64,000 nucleotides of DNA from Butyrivibrio sp. (GCA_015056625.1 SVFY01000003.1:157541-221540), one strand, 5' to 3'; counted from the first letter of the stretch, positions 36,772 to 45,121 are shown. The notes: generated from the sequence alone by a model not told the origin. Program-made: numbers and translations.

Positions 36772-37710
36772 TCAGTGCTGCTCCCTTGCGCGGTTGATCT
36801 TTTTAACCTTCCTCTCAGGAGTTGACACTGTAACCTTTGGCACTGCCTTAACATAATAATAGTACTCATCATCTTCAAACTGGACCTTCTCAGTTCTTGA
36901 ATAATCCAGATTAAATGCAAAGAATTCAATAACCAGCATAAGAAGTGCTGAAATAATTGTTCCAACTATAACACCGCCAATGGAGATCTGGGTGTCATTG
37001 ACCATATCTCCTACAAGTATGCAGATGATAAGGCTCACTGCACCTGCTGCGATAGCGATCTTCCATGAGTGATCAAGGGATGTTCTTCTGATCACGTACA
37101 CAAGAACCAGTGATACTGCAAAAGCAACGATCATTACCACCATTGCCTTGTTGCCAAGCATTCCTCCAATGATGTTGGAAAACTCATTGGCTGCCTCCTC
37201 TACGCCCTCAATGCCAAAACTTGCAGCATTGGTTGAGAAATAAGAAAGCATATAGGAAATCACAAGACCAAAGGATACCGAAACAATTGATGTAGGTGTT
37301 CCCAAAAGTCCCATTGCCAGAGGCATTACATAAGGGATATGAAGGAAGAAGAACACTGGTGTCAAAAGAACTGCCAATGTATCCTTTGGTGAAAACCTGA
37401 AGTATAAAAGGAACATCAAAAGAAAGACAATTGCAGATATAAGAGCACATTCAATTGCCAGAGAATAGAGATGTCCCACGATAAATATCGCCGAGATAAA
37501 TACTATAAAATTAGGTGGAAGGATAGCGCAAAGGAGAGATACCATCATTACAATAGCAATATTGGTAAGGGCATCCATGTATCCCAGCTTGTTGTTGATA
37601 AGCGAGATAGAAATAAGCGCAAGTAAGAATTTCCACACATAAGTAATGTATGTTTCGTATTTGATGTAAAATCTCTTTACATACTGCTTGAATTCCAATA
37701 ATGAAGTCAT
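36772..37710 (-). CDS. Conserved-looking membrane protein of unknown function before cdaA
   Basis: 312 residues with about eight helices: three at the N-terminus (30-110), a cluster around 110-170, two at 195-240 and one near 255-275, ending in a basic hydrophilic tail (ERKVKKINRAREQH) after an acidic FEDDEYYYYVKAVPKV segment. No known motif was recognised. Its position one base after a 132-residue membrane protein gene and 15 before cdaA suggests a function with the cyclase complex or the cell envelope, but this is context only. Confidence 0.6.
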   Translation of the reverse strand: MTSLLEFKQYVKRFYIKYETYITYVWKFLLALISISLINNKLGYMDALTNIAIVMMVSLLCAILPPNFIVFISAIFIVGHLYSLAIECALISAIVFLLMFLLYFRFSPKDTLAVLLTPVFFFLHIPYVMPLAMGLLGTPTSIVSVSFGLVISYMLSYFSTNAASFGIEGVEEAANEFSNIIGGMLGNKAMVVMIVAFAVSLVLVYVIRRTSLDHSWKIAIAAGAVSLIICILVGDMVNDTQISIGGVIVGTIISALLMLVIEFFAFNLDYSRTEKVQFEDDEYYYYVKAVPKVTVSTPERKVKKINRAREQH

Positions 37711-37711
37711 A

Positions 37712-38107
37712 TCATTGTTCCTTTTCGTAGATTCTAGCCAGCTTTTTTAAATTCCCATAATATGCCTTCATACTCTTACGCATCTTGCTGTACCTTAAGG
37801 AATAAACGACATATGATACAAGAGAATACACGCCAACAAGCAGGAGGTAAAATACCAGATACCTCCTGCCAATAGCCAGTAAATTATTAGTGTTGTATAG
37901 ATCAGACAAAACCTTTTCGAAATTGCAAAGCACATAGGTCGCAATAAGGATTGCAAAAACTATTGTGGCGCTGATCACTGACTTGATAACGTTAAATCCA
38001 ACGTAATCACTTTTGAAATATGAATTGATAGCGTCGTTCTTTTTTCCTTCTCGATCTATGAAAGCAGCCATTTTGGTCATCAAAATGACTTTTTCTTCGT
38101 TAACCAT
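37712..38107 (-). CDS. Small membrane protein of unknown function
   Basis: About 131 residues. Two hydrophobic segments (about 38-62 and 80-103) are flanked by a charged N-terminus (EEKVILMTKMAAFIDREGKKNDAINSY) and a basic C-terminal helix (MRKSMKAYYGNLKKLARIYEKEQ). No family recognised. The ATG at 38107 (second of two adjacent start codons) has AAGGAG a few bases upstream. It lies six bases after the YvyF-like gene and one base before the 312-residue membrane gene. Confidence 0.6.
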   Translation of the reverse strand: MVNEEKVILMTKMAAFIDREGKKNDAINSYFKSDYVGFNVIKSVISATIVFAILIATYVLCNFEKVLSDLYNTNNLLAIGRRYLVFYLLLVGVYSLVSYVVYSLRYSKMRKSMKAYYGNLKKLARIYEKEQ

Positions 38108-38116
38108 CACTGCTCC

Positions 38117-38530
38117 TTATGTATCCAGGAAGCGCATACCTGACTTAGGCTCTTGTTTCTGCTGAATTGCCTGCTGCAGTGCCTGTCTCTTCTTTGCGAC
38201 AGTATCATTCAGTGTGTTAGCCATAGAGGTCTTACACTTAGCACAAAATCTTCCTGTTGTAATAGGCTCACCACATTTCTCGCAAAGGAGCTGTATTGGT
38301 GAATCTTTGGAGAACATCAGTCTCTCTTCACGGATCCACTGCTGAATCTGCTTGGTTGTTACCTCATTATCTTCAGAGATTTGCTTTAGGCTCGCTGCCG
38401 GGTTGTCCTGAATATACTGTTTTACCTTCTGAAAATCCTCTTCCACTGCCTTTTTGCAAGGTTCGCAGATCGCTGGTCCTGTCACGTAGTTAAACATCTT
38501 TCCGCATCTTGCACAGTTCCGTAAGTTCAT
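38117..38530 (-). CDS. yvyF: YvyF/TIGR03826-type flagellar-region protein
   Basis: 137 residues. N-terminal zinc ribbon CARCGKMF...CEPCKK, a central MerR/HTH-like stretch ISEDNEVTTKQIQQWIREERLMF, then a second CEKCGEPI...CAKCKT pair and a basic C-terminal tail. This is the layout of B. subtilis YvyF, encoded beside comFC and flgM and reported in flagellar regions. Biochemical role unclear; possibly a regulator of flagellar gene expression. The gene follows comF by 18 bases as in Bacillus. Confidence 0.85.
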   Translation of the reverse strand: MNLRNCARCGKMFNYVTGPAICEPCKKAVEEDFQKVKQYIQDNPAASLKQISEDNEVTTKQIQQWIREERLMFSKDSPIQLLCEKCGEPITTGRFCAKCKTSMANTLNDTVAKKRQALQQAIQQKQEPKSGMRFLDT

Positions 38531-38548
38531 AAGCTGACCTCCATATAT

Positions 38549-39295
38549 TTAAGTAGTTTGCCCGATAGCCAGAGTCAGGAAATATATCCTGTCCACTCCC
38601 GCCATCCGAAACTCATGGGCGATCTCATCAATAGTACTTCCAGTTGTATAGATGTCATCGATTATAAGTACGCACTTAAATTTTACATCATTTTTAGGCA
38701 TAATAAAAGCCTTTTTCAAATTATTGCGGCGTCCCAAAGCGTCCAGTTCCTTCATGGGAAGCGTGTTTCTGACCCTCCTGACAAGGTCTGTATACAACGG
38801 GAGCCTAAGCTCTTCAGAAACTGCCCTGGCATAAACCTCAGCCTGATTGTAGCCTCTTTTGAGCTGCTTTTTCTCATACATGGGAACAGGTACTACAGCC
38901 TCTATTCCAAGCTTCTTTATGGTGTCGCCAAGTATCTTTATTGTGGCAGCGCCATAAAACCTGGCATACTCCTGCCTCCCCATATACTTGAAGCGGTATA
39001 TTGAGCCGGAGATACTCCTGTAGACAAACACCGAGTAGCCCCTTGTAAAAAAGTGTCGCCTCTCTTTGCAGTCCTGGCAGTACTCCTCATCCGAGTTCTT
39101 TCCCAATGGTTTACCACACTTAAAGCAGGTGCTTCCTCTTACAAATTCAATTTTCTTAAGACAATCCCTATGGATCATCCTTCCTCTTTTTATCCTGCCC
39201 CCATCAAGAGTAAATGCCGGCAGAACGCCATCGCACACAGGGCAGTGCCTTGGATAGATGATATCCAGGGCAGCTTCAAAATATCTATTCCTCAA
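38549..39295 (-). CDS. comF: ComF family phosphoribosyltransferase-like protein
   Basis: 248 residues. N-terminal double zinc-binding region (CPVCDG, CFKCGKPLG, CQDCKE) and a C-terminal phosphoribosyltransferase-like fold with VVPVPMYEKKQLKRGYNQAEVYA and the PRPP loop CVLIIDDIYTTGSTIDE. ComFC/GntX homologues assist uptake or processing of transforming DNA. It overlaps recD2 by 11 bases. Here recD2, also a helicase, occupies the place ComFA holds in Bacillus. Confidence 0.9.
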   Translation of the reverse strand: MRNRYFEAALDIIYPRHCPVCDGVLPAFTLDGGRIKRGRMIHRDCLKKIEFVRGSTCFKCGKPLGKNSDEEYCQDCKERRHFFTRGYSVFVYRSISGSIYRFKYMGRQEYARFYGAATIKILGDTIKKLGIEAVVPVPMYEKKQLKRGYNQAEVYARAVSEELRLPLYTDLVRRVRNTLPMKELDALGRRNNLKKAFIMPKNDVKFKCVLIIDDIYTTGSTIDEIAHEFRMAGVDRIYFLTLAIGQTT

Positions 39296-41534
39296 AAATA
39301 TCCTTGATCCTATCTTTTAATCCAGTGTAGCGCCTAAGCTGCTGCTCGTTGGAAACCATGGTCATGACTGTCTGGCTGCTTCCAAGGATGCAGACTGTAT
39401 TCTTGGCTCTGGTAACTGCAGTATACAAAAGGTTCCTGTTAAGGAGCATCCTTGGACCTCCCAAAAGAGGCATTATCACTGCAGGGTACTCGCTTCCCTG
39501 GGACTTGTGTATGGTGATGGCATAGGACAGCTCCAGTTCGTCCAGATCCGCAAAGGGGTATCTGACCCTTTTATTTTCATCAAACTCTACCACCATGTCC
39601 TGAGAATACTCGTTTATCTCTTTTATCACGCCCATGTCGCCGTTAAAGACGCCCATACCTGAGTCCACGGCGATGTTGTACTTGCCGACGATCTCCCAGG
39701 TAGCCTGATAATTGTTCCTTATCTGCATGACCTTGTCGCCCTCTCTGAATACATGGTCGCCATAGGCATGCTCTTTTTTCCCTTCCCCCGGAGGATTTAA
39801 ATACTCCTGAAGGATAAGGTTCAGCTGCTGAGCTCCAAGGGCTCCCTTTTTCATGGGCGTCAGCACCTGAATATCAAAGGAACCTGCATCCACATAGGAC
39901 GGCAGCTTGTCTCTTATGAGCTGCACCATATGCTTGTAGATGACATTTGGGTCATTTCTTTCAAGGAAAAAGAAATCCTTGCTCTTGTTATCCAAAACCG
40001 GAGCCTGACCATCGTGGATCCTGTGGGCATTCATGACAATGTCACTCTCTTCAGCCTGGCGGAAGATCTTTTTAAGATAGATGGTAGAGAACCTGCCGCT
40101 GTCAATAAGGTCCTTAAGGACCTGCCCCGGGCCAACGCTTGGAAGCTGGGAGCTGTCTCCCACAAGGATCAGATGAACTCCTGGCACAAGGGCTTTTAGC
40201 AGGGCGTAAAACAGGTGTATATCCACCATGGACATCTCGTCGATGATGATTGCGTCTGTCTCAAGAGGATTGTCCCTGTTTTTCTCAAAGTGAACCCCTG
40301 AAGATCTCCCCTTTTCATCGTCATCCATCTGGCCGGACACCTCAAGAAGTCTGTGGATAGTCTTGGCTTCGTAGCCCGTTGCCTCAGTCATCCTCTTGGC
40401 TGCCCTTCCAGTGGGCGCTGCAAGCATGATATCAAGGCCCATCCTTGCGTAGTAATTGATTATAGTATTTATAGTGGTGGTCTTACCTGTTCCAGGGCCA
40501 CCTGTTATTATCACAATTCCATTGGTGATACTCTGGATGACCGCATCAAGCTGAAGATCATCAAGCTCTATATCTCTTGCAGCCTCCATCTCGATTATCT
40601 GCTTTTTGTAATTTTCTTTTTCTGCCTCGGACACCTTCTCTGAAATGCAGAGATTATAGAGCATGGCTGCGCATCCCTGCTCCTCATAGAAGTAGGTTGA
40701 GGCGTAGACTTCAGTGTCATTTTTGATGATCAGTTTTTTATCAACTGTGAGGTTGTATATCTGGGTCCTGACAGTCTCCTCATTGATCTCATAGTCAGGC
40801 CTTGTGGACAAAACATCTATAGTGCGCCTGATAAGCTCATCTACCGGAAGATAAGTATTGCCATCAAGAGCAGACTGCAAAAGAGCATAATAGATACCGC
40901 TCTTTATGCGGTAGTCAGAATCGATCTGGATCCCCACCTTACCAGCTATCTCGTCTGCCGTCTTAAAGCCGACCCCTGCAATATCATCAGAGAGCTGATA
41001 GGGGTTTTCTTTTATAACCTTGTATATCCTCTCCCCATAGGTGTTGTAGATCTTAACTGCAAGATTATCTGAAATGCCAAACTGCTGAAGGAATATCATG
41101 GCATTTCGCATTTCTCTCTTTTCAGCCATCTGAAGAGCTATGTCCATGGCCTTTTTCTCGCTGATACCCTTGATCTCAGAGAGTCTTTCAGGCTCCTCCT
41201 CTATGATCCTGAAGGTATCGTCCCCGAACCTGTTTACTATCCTCTTGGCCAGCGCCTCCCCGATGCCTCTTATAGCTCCGGAGCCAAGGTATCTCTGCAT
41301 GGATTCTGCATCGTCAGGAACAGATATCTCGTAGGAAGAGACCTTGAACTGATCGCCGTAGACCGGGTGGCTCACATACTCGCCCTCAGCCTCAATGGTA
41401 TCCCCCACATCAACGTCCCTGAAAACACCGGTACAGACAATATCATCGTCAGAAGATACAAGGTTTAAAACCCCATAGCCATTCTCAGTATTCTTATATA
41501 TAAAGTGTTCAATATAACCTTTGATTTTTTCCAT
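39285..41534 (-). CDS. recD2: ATP-dependent RecD2 DNA helicase
   Basis: About 749 residues, normal for RecD2 (5'-3' SF1 helicase without RecBC). An N-terminal OB-like part and helix-hairpin-helix region (GAIRGIGEALAKRIV, SEIKGISEKKA, DDIAGVGFKTADEIA) precede Walker A GGPGTGKTTTINT (around residue 345), DEMSMVD motif II, and motif VI ITIHKSQGSEYP. Acts in mismatch and replication repair. ATG 41534 is chosen; an in-frame TTG lies two codons upstream. No ribosome binding site precedes it and an extended -10 ends 7 bases upstream, so the mRNA may be leaderless. Confidence 0.95.
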   Translation of the reverse strand: MEKIKGYIEHFIYKNTENGYGVLNLVSSDDDIVCTGVFRDVDVGDTIEAEGEYVSHPVYGDQFKVSSYEISVPDDAESMQRYLGSGAIRGIGEALAKRIVNRFGDDTFRIIEEEPERLSEIKGISEKKAMDIALQMAEKREMRNAMIFLQQFGISDNLAVKIYNTYGERIYKVIKENPYQLSDDIAGVGFKTADEIAGKVGIQIDSDYRIKSGIYYALLQSALDGNTYLPVDELIRRTIDVLSTRPDYEINEETVRTQIYNLTVDKKLIIKNDTEVYASTYFYEEQGCAAMLYNLCISEKVSEAEKENYKKQIIEMEAARDIELDDLQLDAVIQSITNGIVIITGGPGTGKTTTINTIINYYARMGLDIMLAAPTGRAAKRMTEATGYEAKTIHRLLEVSGQMDDDEKGRSSGVHFEKNRDNPLETDAIIIDEMSMVDIHLFYALLKALVPGVHLILVGDSSQLPSVGPGQVLKDLIDSGRFSTIYLKKIFRQAEESDIVMNAHRIHDGQAPVLDNKSKDFFFLERNDPNVIYKHMVQLIRDKLPSYVDAGSFDIQVLTPMKKGALGAQQLNLILQEYLNPPGEGKKEHAYGDHVFREGDKVMQIRNNYQATWEIVGKYNIAVDSGMGVFNGDMGVIKEINEYSQDMVVEFDENKRVRYPFADLDELELSYAITIHKSQGSEYPAVIMPLLGGPRMLLNRNLLYTAVTRAKNTVCILGSSQTVMTMVSNEQQLRRYTGLKDRIKDIFEE

Positions 41535-41541
41535 AGGCAAC

Positions 41542-41550
41542 AGTATAGCA
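41542..41550 (-). promoter_or_regulatory. Extended -10 promoter of recD2, apparently leaderless
   Basis: On the minus strand TGCTATACT (41550-41542) is an extended -10 element (TGn-TATACT). Its 3' end is 7 bases before the recD2 ATG, so the start of transcription would fall at or next to the A of the ATG. No good -35 is visible and no Shine-Dalgarno sequence exists between. It lies right after the T-tract of the flagellar terminator. Confidence 0.5.
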
Positions 41551-41558
41551 TAATAAAA

Positions 41559-41597
41559 GCCGTCTAATCTTTAAGATATTCTTAAGATTTAGACGGC
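41559..41597 (-). terminator. Rho-independent terminator of the flagellar rod operon
   Basis: GCCGTCTAA and its complement at the two ends, with further AT pairing inside (ATCTTAA/TTAAGAT), make a long stem of roughly 17 bp with a small loop. On the minus strand it is followed by TTTTATTAT. It lies 24 bases after the rod-binding protein gene and 25 before the recD2 start. Confidence 0.85.
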
Positions 41598-41621
41598 AAT
41601 CATATTTTATGAAAAGATAAG

Positions 41622-42050
41622 TCAAACGCTTTCAGGTCCCTGGGCAGAAGCAGCATCTTCAGCCGGAGCCTCTGGGATGTCGTAGTTTCTTCTGAGGTTC
41701 TCATAGAGCATCTGGGCAAAGCCATTGCTCTGCTTATCTACAGAAGTTGCACATATATCCTGTAGAGTCTGATCCTTGAAAAAGTCTACCAGTGTCTCTG
41801 TGGACTGGTCTCCTGATTCAGGCTTTAAAGCATCTACAGACTTCTGCATCTCTTTAAATACCTGTTCAAGGAAGTAGGACTCAAAGCTCTTGCAGGCCTG
41901 CCACAGCTCATCATCAGAAGCGTGCTGGGACTTTGCAGTGTTCTCAAGCTTTTTCTGAAGAGCTATTGCGCTGGCATTTTTGCTCTCCTGCATGGCATAT
42001 TCAGTTAACGCCGAAGCGTCGATTCCTTTGATATCAAGGCCTGCCATCAT
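41622..42050 (-). CDS. flgJ: Rod-binding protein (FlgJ N-terminal domain)
   Basis: 142 residues. The core SFESYFLEQVFKEMQKSVDAL...FFKDQTLQDICATSVDKQSNGFAQMLYENLRRNYD is the rod-binding domain of FlgJ. The muramidase domain of enteric FlgJ is absent, as usual in Firmicutes, where the cell-wall hydrolase is separate. It would cap or chaperone rod assembly during flagellar export. A Pro/Ala/Glu-rich tail follows. It sits 11 bases after flgG. The first of two ATGs or the second (42047) may be used. Confidence 0.85.
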   Translation of the reverse strand: MMAGLDIKGIDASALTEYAMQESKNASAIALQKKLENTAKSQHASDDELWQACKSFESYFLEQVFKEMQKSVDALKPESGDQSTETLVDFFKDQTLQDICATSVDKQSNGFAQMLYENLRRNYDIPEAPAEDAASAQGPESV

Positions 42051-42061
42051 ATACCTCTAAA

Positions 42062-42895
42062 TTATCTCTTAAGTGAGTTTGCTGTCTGCATCATCTGGTC
42101 AGTTGTCTGGATAGCTGTTGAGTTCATTTCATATGCACGCTGTGCAACGATAAGGTTTACCATCTCTGTTGCTACGTTTACATTTGATCCCTCAAGGTAG
42201 CCCTGGACCAGTTCGCTTTTCTTCATGTTTCCAGCAGCTTCGTTTTCGTTGATAGCGGCGCCGCTGGCTGGTGTCTCTTTCCACGCTGCGCTTCCTACTC
42301 TCTCAAGGCCCTCTCTGTTAGGGAACTGCCAAAGACCTATCTGCAGTCCGTTGATCTGCTGAGGAACTCCCTGATCATCAGGGTAGTAGATCTTACCATC
42401 ACCGCCAATGGTGATGCGGCTGGCAACTCTGTTGCCGTCAACTCTGATCTCCTGGCCATTTATATCCAGAACCTTGTTTCCTTCTGCTGTTGTAAGAATA
42501 AGATCAGTTCCTCCAACCTCTGCAAGTGCCCAGGTGAAGTTACCATTTCTGGTGTAGAGCTGTGTCTCTCCGTCGGTGTCAAAATAGCTAAAGAAACCAT
42601 CGCCTCCAATTGCCAGTGACGCTGGGTTATCGCTTGTTAAGAATGATCCCTGGGAAAAGAACTGATTGATAGTTGATGTGCGCACACCAAGACCAACCTG
42701 TGAATTGGTTGGCTTAGGAGCACCATTAGCTGTAGTAGTTACTGTCTGTAACTCCTGATATAAAAGAGATTTGAACTGCGCACCCTGTGCCTTGTAACCT
42801 GTTGTATTAACATTGGCCAGGTTGTTGGAAATGGTATCCACGTTAACCTGCTGCGCGTTCATTCCTGTAGCTGCTGACCATAAACTTCTTACCAT
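42062..42895 (-). CDS. flgG: Flagellar distal rod protein FlgG (FlhP-like)
   Basis: 277 residues, close to the 260 of FlgG. The N-terminus RSLWSAATGMNAQQVNVDTISNNLANVNTTGYKAQ is the flagellar rod/hook signature, and the C-terminus EGSNVNVATEMVNLIVAQRAYEMNSTAIQTTDQMMQTANSL is the paired coiled-coil segment of axial proteins. It forms the distal rod of the basal body. Order mbl-flgF-flgG matches mbl-flhO-flhP of B. subtilis. A sigma-D-like promoter may lie at 42992-43019. GGAGG lies ten bases before the ATG, with a stop codon of a tiny upstream frame between. Confidence 0.92.
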   Translation of the reverse strand: MVRSLWSAATGMNAQQVNVDTISNNLANVNTTGYKAQGAQFKSLLYQELQTVTTTANGAPKPTNSQVGLGVRTSTINQFFSQGSFLTSDNPASLAIGGDGFFSYFDTDGETQLYTRNGNFTWALAEVGGTDLILTTAEGNKVLDINGQEIRVDGNRVASRITIGGDGKIYYPDDQGVPQQINGLQIGLWQFPNREGLERVGSAAWKETPASGAAINENEAAGNMKKSELVQGYLEGSNVNVATEMVNLIVAQRAYEMNSTAIQTTDQMMQTANSLKR

Positions 42896-42896
42896 A

Positions 42897-43001
42897 TTAC
42901 GTCACCCTCCGACCCACTGCGAGCTTGACCCATCCGTGGCTCCCAATGAATAATTCGTCATCCGTGACTTCAATATAGTGCTTCTGTCTATTTATCGTCA
43001 T
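42897..43001 (-). CDS. Possible 34-residue small protein upstream of flgG
   Basis: A short frame MTINRQKHYIEVTDDELFIG... ends in TAA one base before the flgG ATG. Its composition looks protein-like, but it has rare codons (CGG, AGG, GGG), no ribosome binding site, and its ATG overlaps the candidate sigma-D -10 element, so it would be excluded from that transcript. No homologue is recalled. It may simply be the transcribed leader of flgG. Confidence 0.2.
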   Translation of the reverse strand: MTINRQKHYIEVTDDELFIGSHGWVKLAVGRRVT

Positions 43002-43019
43002 AAAGTCGCAATTAGTTTA
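42992..43019 (-). promoter_or_regulatory. Candidate sigma-D (FliA-type) promoter before flgG
   Basis: On the minus strand TAAA (43019-43016) and GACGATAA (42999-42992) resemble the flagellar sigma consensus TAAA-N15-GCCGATAA, with one mismatch in the -10 and a spacer of 16 instead of 15. Its place ahead of flgG supports the call, but the off-by-one spacing weakens it. Confidence 0.4.
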
Positions 43020-43038
43020 GATATGATCATAAAAATTT

Positions 43039-43989
43039 TTACGAAAGACGTCCTACCTGGTTAACTGCCTTATCCAGAGTATCATCAATTGTGGTGATCA
43101 TCTTCTGGTTTGTATCGTAGTTTCTCTGAACTGCGATCATCTGCACCATCTCATCAACAACAGAGACATTGGACTGCTCTAAGAACCCTGAATATACAGA
43201 TCCTGTGGCATCTGCAGCTACTGCATCTCCAGTAGCAACATAACCGTTTTCACCGTAGTGCTCCAGGGTGTCATAGCTGATCCTGCCATCAAGTGCTGTC
43301 TGCTTTTCAAAATCAAAAAGTCCGATATTTGCAACAACCTCGCCGTCTTGGGAGATCTCACCGTTCATGCTGATCTGCACAGGAAGATTGGGATCAAGTT
43401 CAATGTGACCGCCGTCAGCAGAAAGAACAAAGTCTCCATCCTGTGTCACCAGAACGCCATCTGCGTTCAAGGTGAAATTACCGTCTCTGGTATAGAGAAT
43501 CTGCTGCTGAAAACCATCTTCAAGCATCTCATCAAGTGAAAGCTTGCCAGCCTGGTACGCAGCCAGTTCTCTCTTCTGTCTCTGGAGTCTTAAATATCTC
43601 TCCATGTAAGTCTCAGTTACTGTGCCACCTTCGCCCTCAGCTGCTTCAGGCTCAGTTTGCTTGATGGCATATTCTATACCAAAAAAGCCGTATCCGCCGA
43701 TGGCAAGATCAAAGGTGTTTCCAGTTTCTCTCATTGGACCTTCTGTCCAGTCGACATAACCCTCACCAATCTTGACACCGGGATTAATAATGCCCAGTCC
43801 ACGAGCTGTGAACGGGGCATCAGTATAGTCCTTGATCTTGAGCGCAAGCTGATCAGAAAAAGACTGTGATGTTGCGCCTTCTTTTTTGTAACCGTTGGTA
43901 TTGGCATTGGCAAGATTGTTGGTGAGCACGTCCATTCTGTGCTGTTCGTTGATCATTCCTGTGTAAGCAGTATATAGACCCTTAACCAT
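43039..43989 (-). CDS. flgF: Flagellar hook-basal body protein, FlgF/FlhO-like
   Basis: 316 residues. VKGLYTAYTGMINEQHRMDVLTNNLANANTNGYKKEGAT is the axial-protein N-terminal signature; the middle has GPMRETGNTFDLAIGGYGFFGI and YTRDGNFTLNADGVLVTQDG; the C-terminus NVSVVDEMVQMIAVQRNYDTNQKMITTIDDTLDKAVNQVG is the matching coiled coil. It carries an insertion of about 45 charged residues (about 115-160, EPEAAEGEGGT then RYLRLQRQKRELAAYQAG) that accounts for its length over the usual 260. Proximal rod protein. It lies 57 bases after mbl, separated by a small hairpin. Confidence 0.9.
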   Translation of the reverse strand: MVKGLYTAYTGMINEQHRMDVLTNNLANANTNGYKKEGATSQSFSDQLALKIKDYTDAPFTARGLGIINPGVKIGEGYVDWTEGPMRETGNTFDLAIGGYGFFGIEYAIKQTEPEAAEGEGGTVTETYMERYLRLQRQKRELAAYQAGKLSLDEMLEDGFQQQILYTRDGNFTLNADGVLVTQDGDFVLSADGGHIELDPNLPVQISMNGEISQDGEVVANIGLFDFEKQTALDGRISYDTLEHYGENGYVATGDAVAADATGSVYSGFLEQSNVSVVDEMVQMIAVQRNYDTNQKMITTIDDTLDKAVNQVGRLS

Positions 43990-44020
43990 ACAAAAACCCT
44001 CTGCCCTCCTGGCTTTACAT

Positions 44021-44040
44021 CCGCTTTAGTCCATAAGCGG
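44021..44040. other. Small hairpin between mbl and flgF
   Basis: CCGCTT and AAGCGG form a 6-bp stem with an 8-base loop, just after the mbl stop. It lacks a U-tract in either direction. It may stabilise the mbl mRNA end or partly attenuate transcription into flgF. Confidence 0.4.
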
Positions 44041-44046
44041 AGCAAT

Positions 44047-45039
44047 TTAGTCTTCGCGGTAACCTGCGATAAATTCTACATAACGGCCTGTTCCAATAGC
44101 TACTGCTGTCATTGGATCCTCAGCTGTCATGGTATTGATACCTGTCTTGGAATAGATGAGATCCTCAAGCCCTCTAAGAAGAGCACCGCCACCTGTAAGG
44201 ACAATTCCTCTGTCAGCAATATCTGCTGCAAGCTCTGGTGGTGTATTCTCCAAAACGCTGTGGATAGCATCTATGATCTGTGAAGTAGTCTCTCTGAGAG
44301 CCTCTTCTGTCTCCTCTGATGATACCTTAACTGTCTTGGGAAGACCTGTTACAAGGTTTCTGCCCCTTACATCCATAAAGTCGTTCTCAGCGCGGGGATA
44401 AGCAGATCCGATCTTGATCTTGATATCCTCAGCTGTTCTGTCACCAATAAGGAGGTTGTGCTTTTTACGCATGTAGCGGACAATGGCCTCATCAAAGTCA
44501 TCACCAGCAACCTTGACTGATGTGCTGACAACAGTTCCTCCAAGGGAGATAACTGCGATATCTGATGTACCACCGCCTATATCAACGATCATATTGCCAC
44601 ATGGCTTGGTAATATCGATACCAGCGCCGATAGCCGCAGCAATAGGCTCCTCAATAGTCTTAACATCTCTTGCGCCACAGAGTCTTGTAGCATCCTCAAC
44701 AGCCTTCTTCTCAACCTCTGTTGCTCCTGAAGGAACGCAAACAGCGATGAACGGCTTTCTGTGGATCCTGCGGCCGATAGCCTTCTTGATGAAGTATCTC
44801 ATCATCTGCTCTGTGATCTTGTAGTTGGAGATAACGCCCTGGCGAAGAGGTCTTACTGCTACGATATTGCCTGGTGTACGGCCAAGCATAAGTCTTGCAT
44901 CCTCTCCGATAGCCTTGATCTCTTCTGTATCTCTGTCATAAGCCACAACTGATGGCTCTTTTAAAACAACTCCCTTTCCCTTTATATAAACAAGGACAGA
45001 TGCTGTTCCCAAATCAATTCCAATGTCTGCGTACTGCAT
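44047..45039 (-). CDS. mbl: Rod shape-determining actin homologue Mbl/MreB
   Basis: 330 residues. Actin-fold motifs: IGIDLGTASVLVYIKGKGVVLKEPSVVAYD (phosphate 1), MIVDIGGGTSDIAVISLGG (phosphate 2), GIVLTGGGALLRGLEDLI (adenosine). It forms membrane-bound filaments that guide peptidoglycan synthesis in cylindrical growth. Position immediately before flgF and flgG as in B. subtilis (mbl-flhO-flhP) favours Mbl rather than MreB; no mreC/mreD follow. GGGG lies about 12 bases before the ATG. Confidence 0.92.
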   Translation of the reverse strand: MQYADIGIDLGTASVLVYIKGKGVVLKEPSVVAYDRDTEEIKAIGEDARLMLGRTPGNIVAVRPLRQGVISNYKITEQMMRYFIKKAIGRRIHRKPFIAVCVPSGATEVEKKAVEDATRLCGARDVKTIEEPIAAAIGAGIDITKPCGNMIVDIGGGTSDIAVISLGGTVVSTSVKVAGDDFDEAIVRYMRKKHNLLIGDRTAEDIKIKIGSAYPRAENDFMDVRGRNLVTGLPKTVKVSSEETEEALRETTSQIIDAIHSVLENTPPELAADIADRGIVLTGGGALLRGLEDLIYSKTGINTMTAEDPMTAVAIGTGRYVEFIAGYRED

Positions 45040-45121
45040 GGTTCGTGATTACCCCTTTCAAAGCATATGCAAAACCGCATAATAGCGGATATTAACAATT
45101 AAGTCTACGATTTCATTCCAC

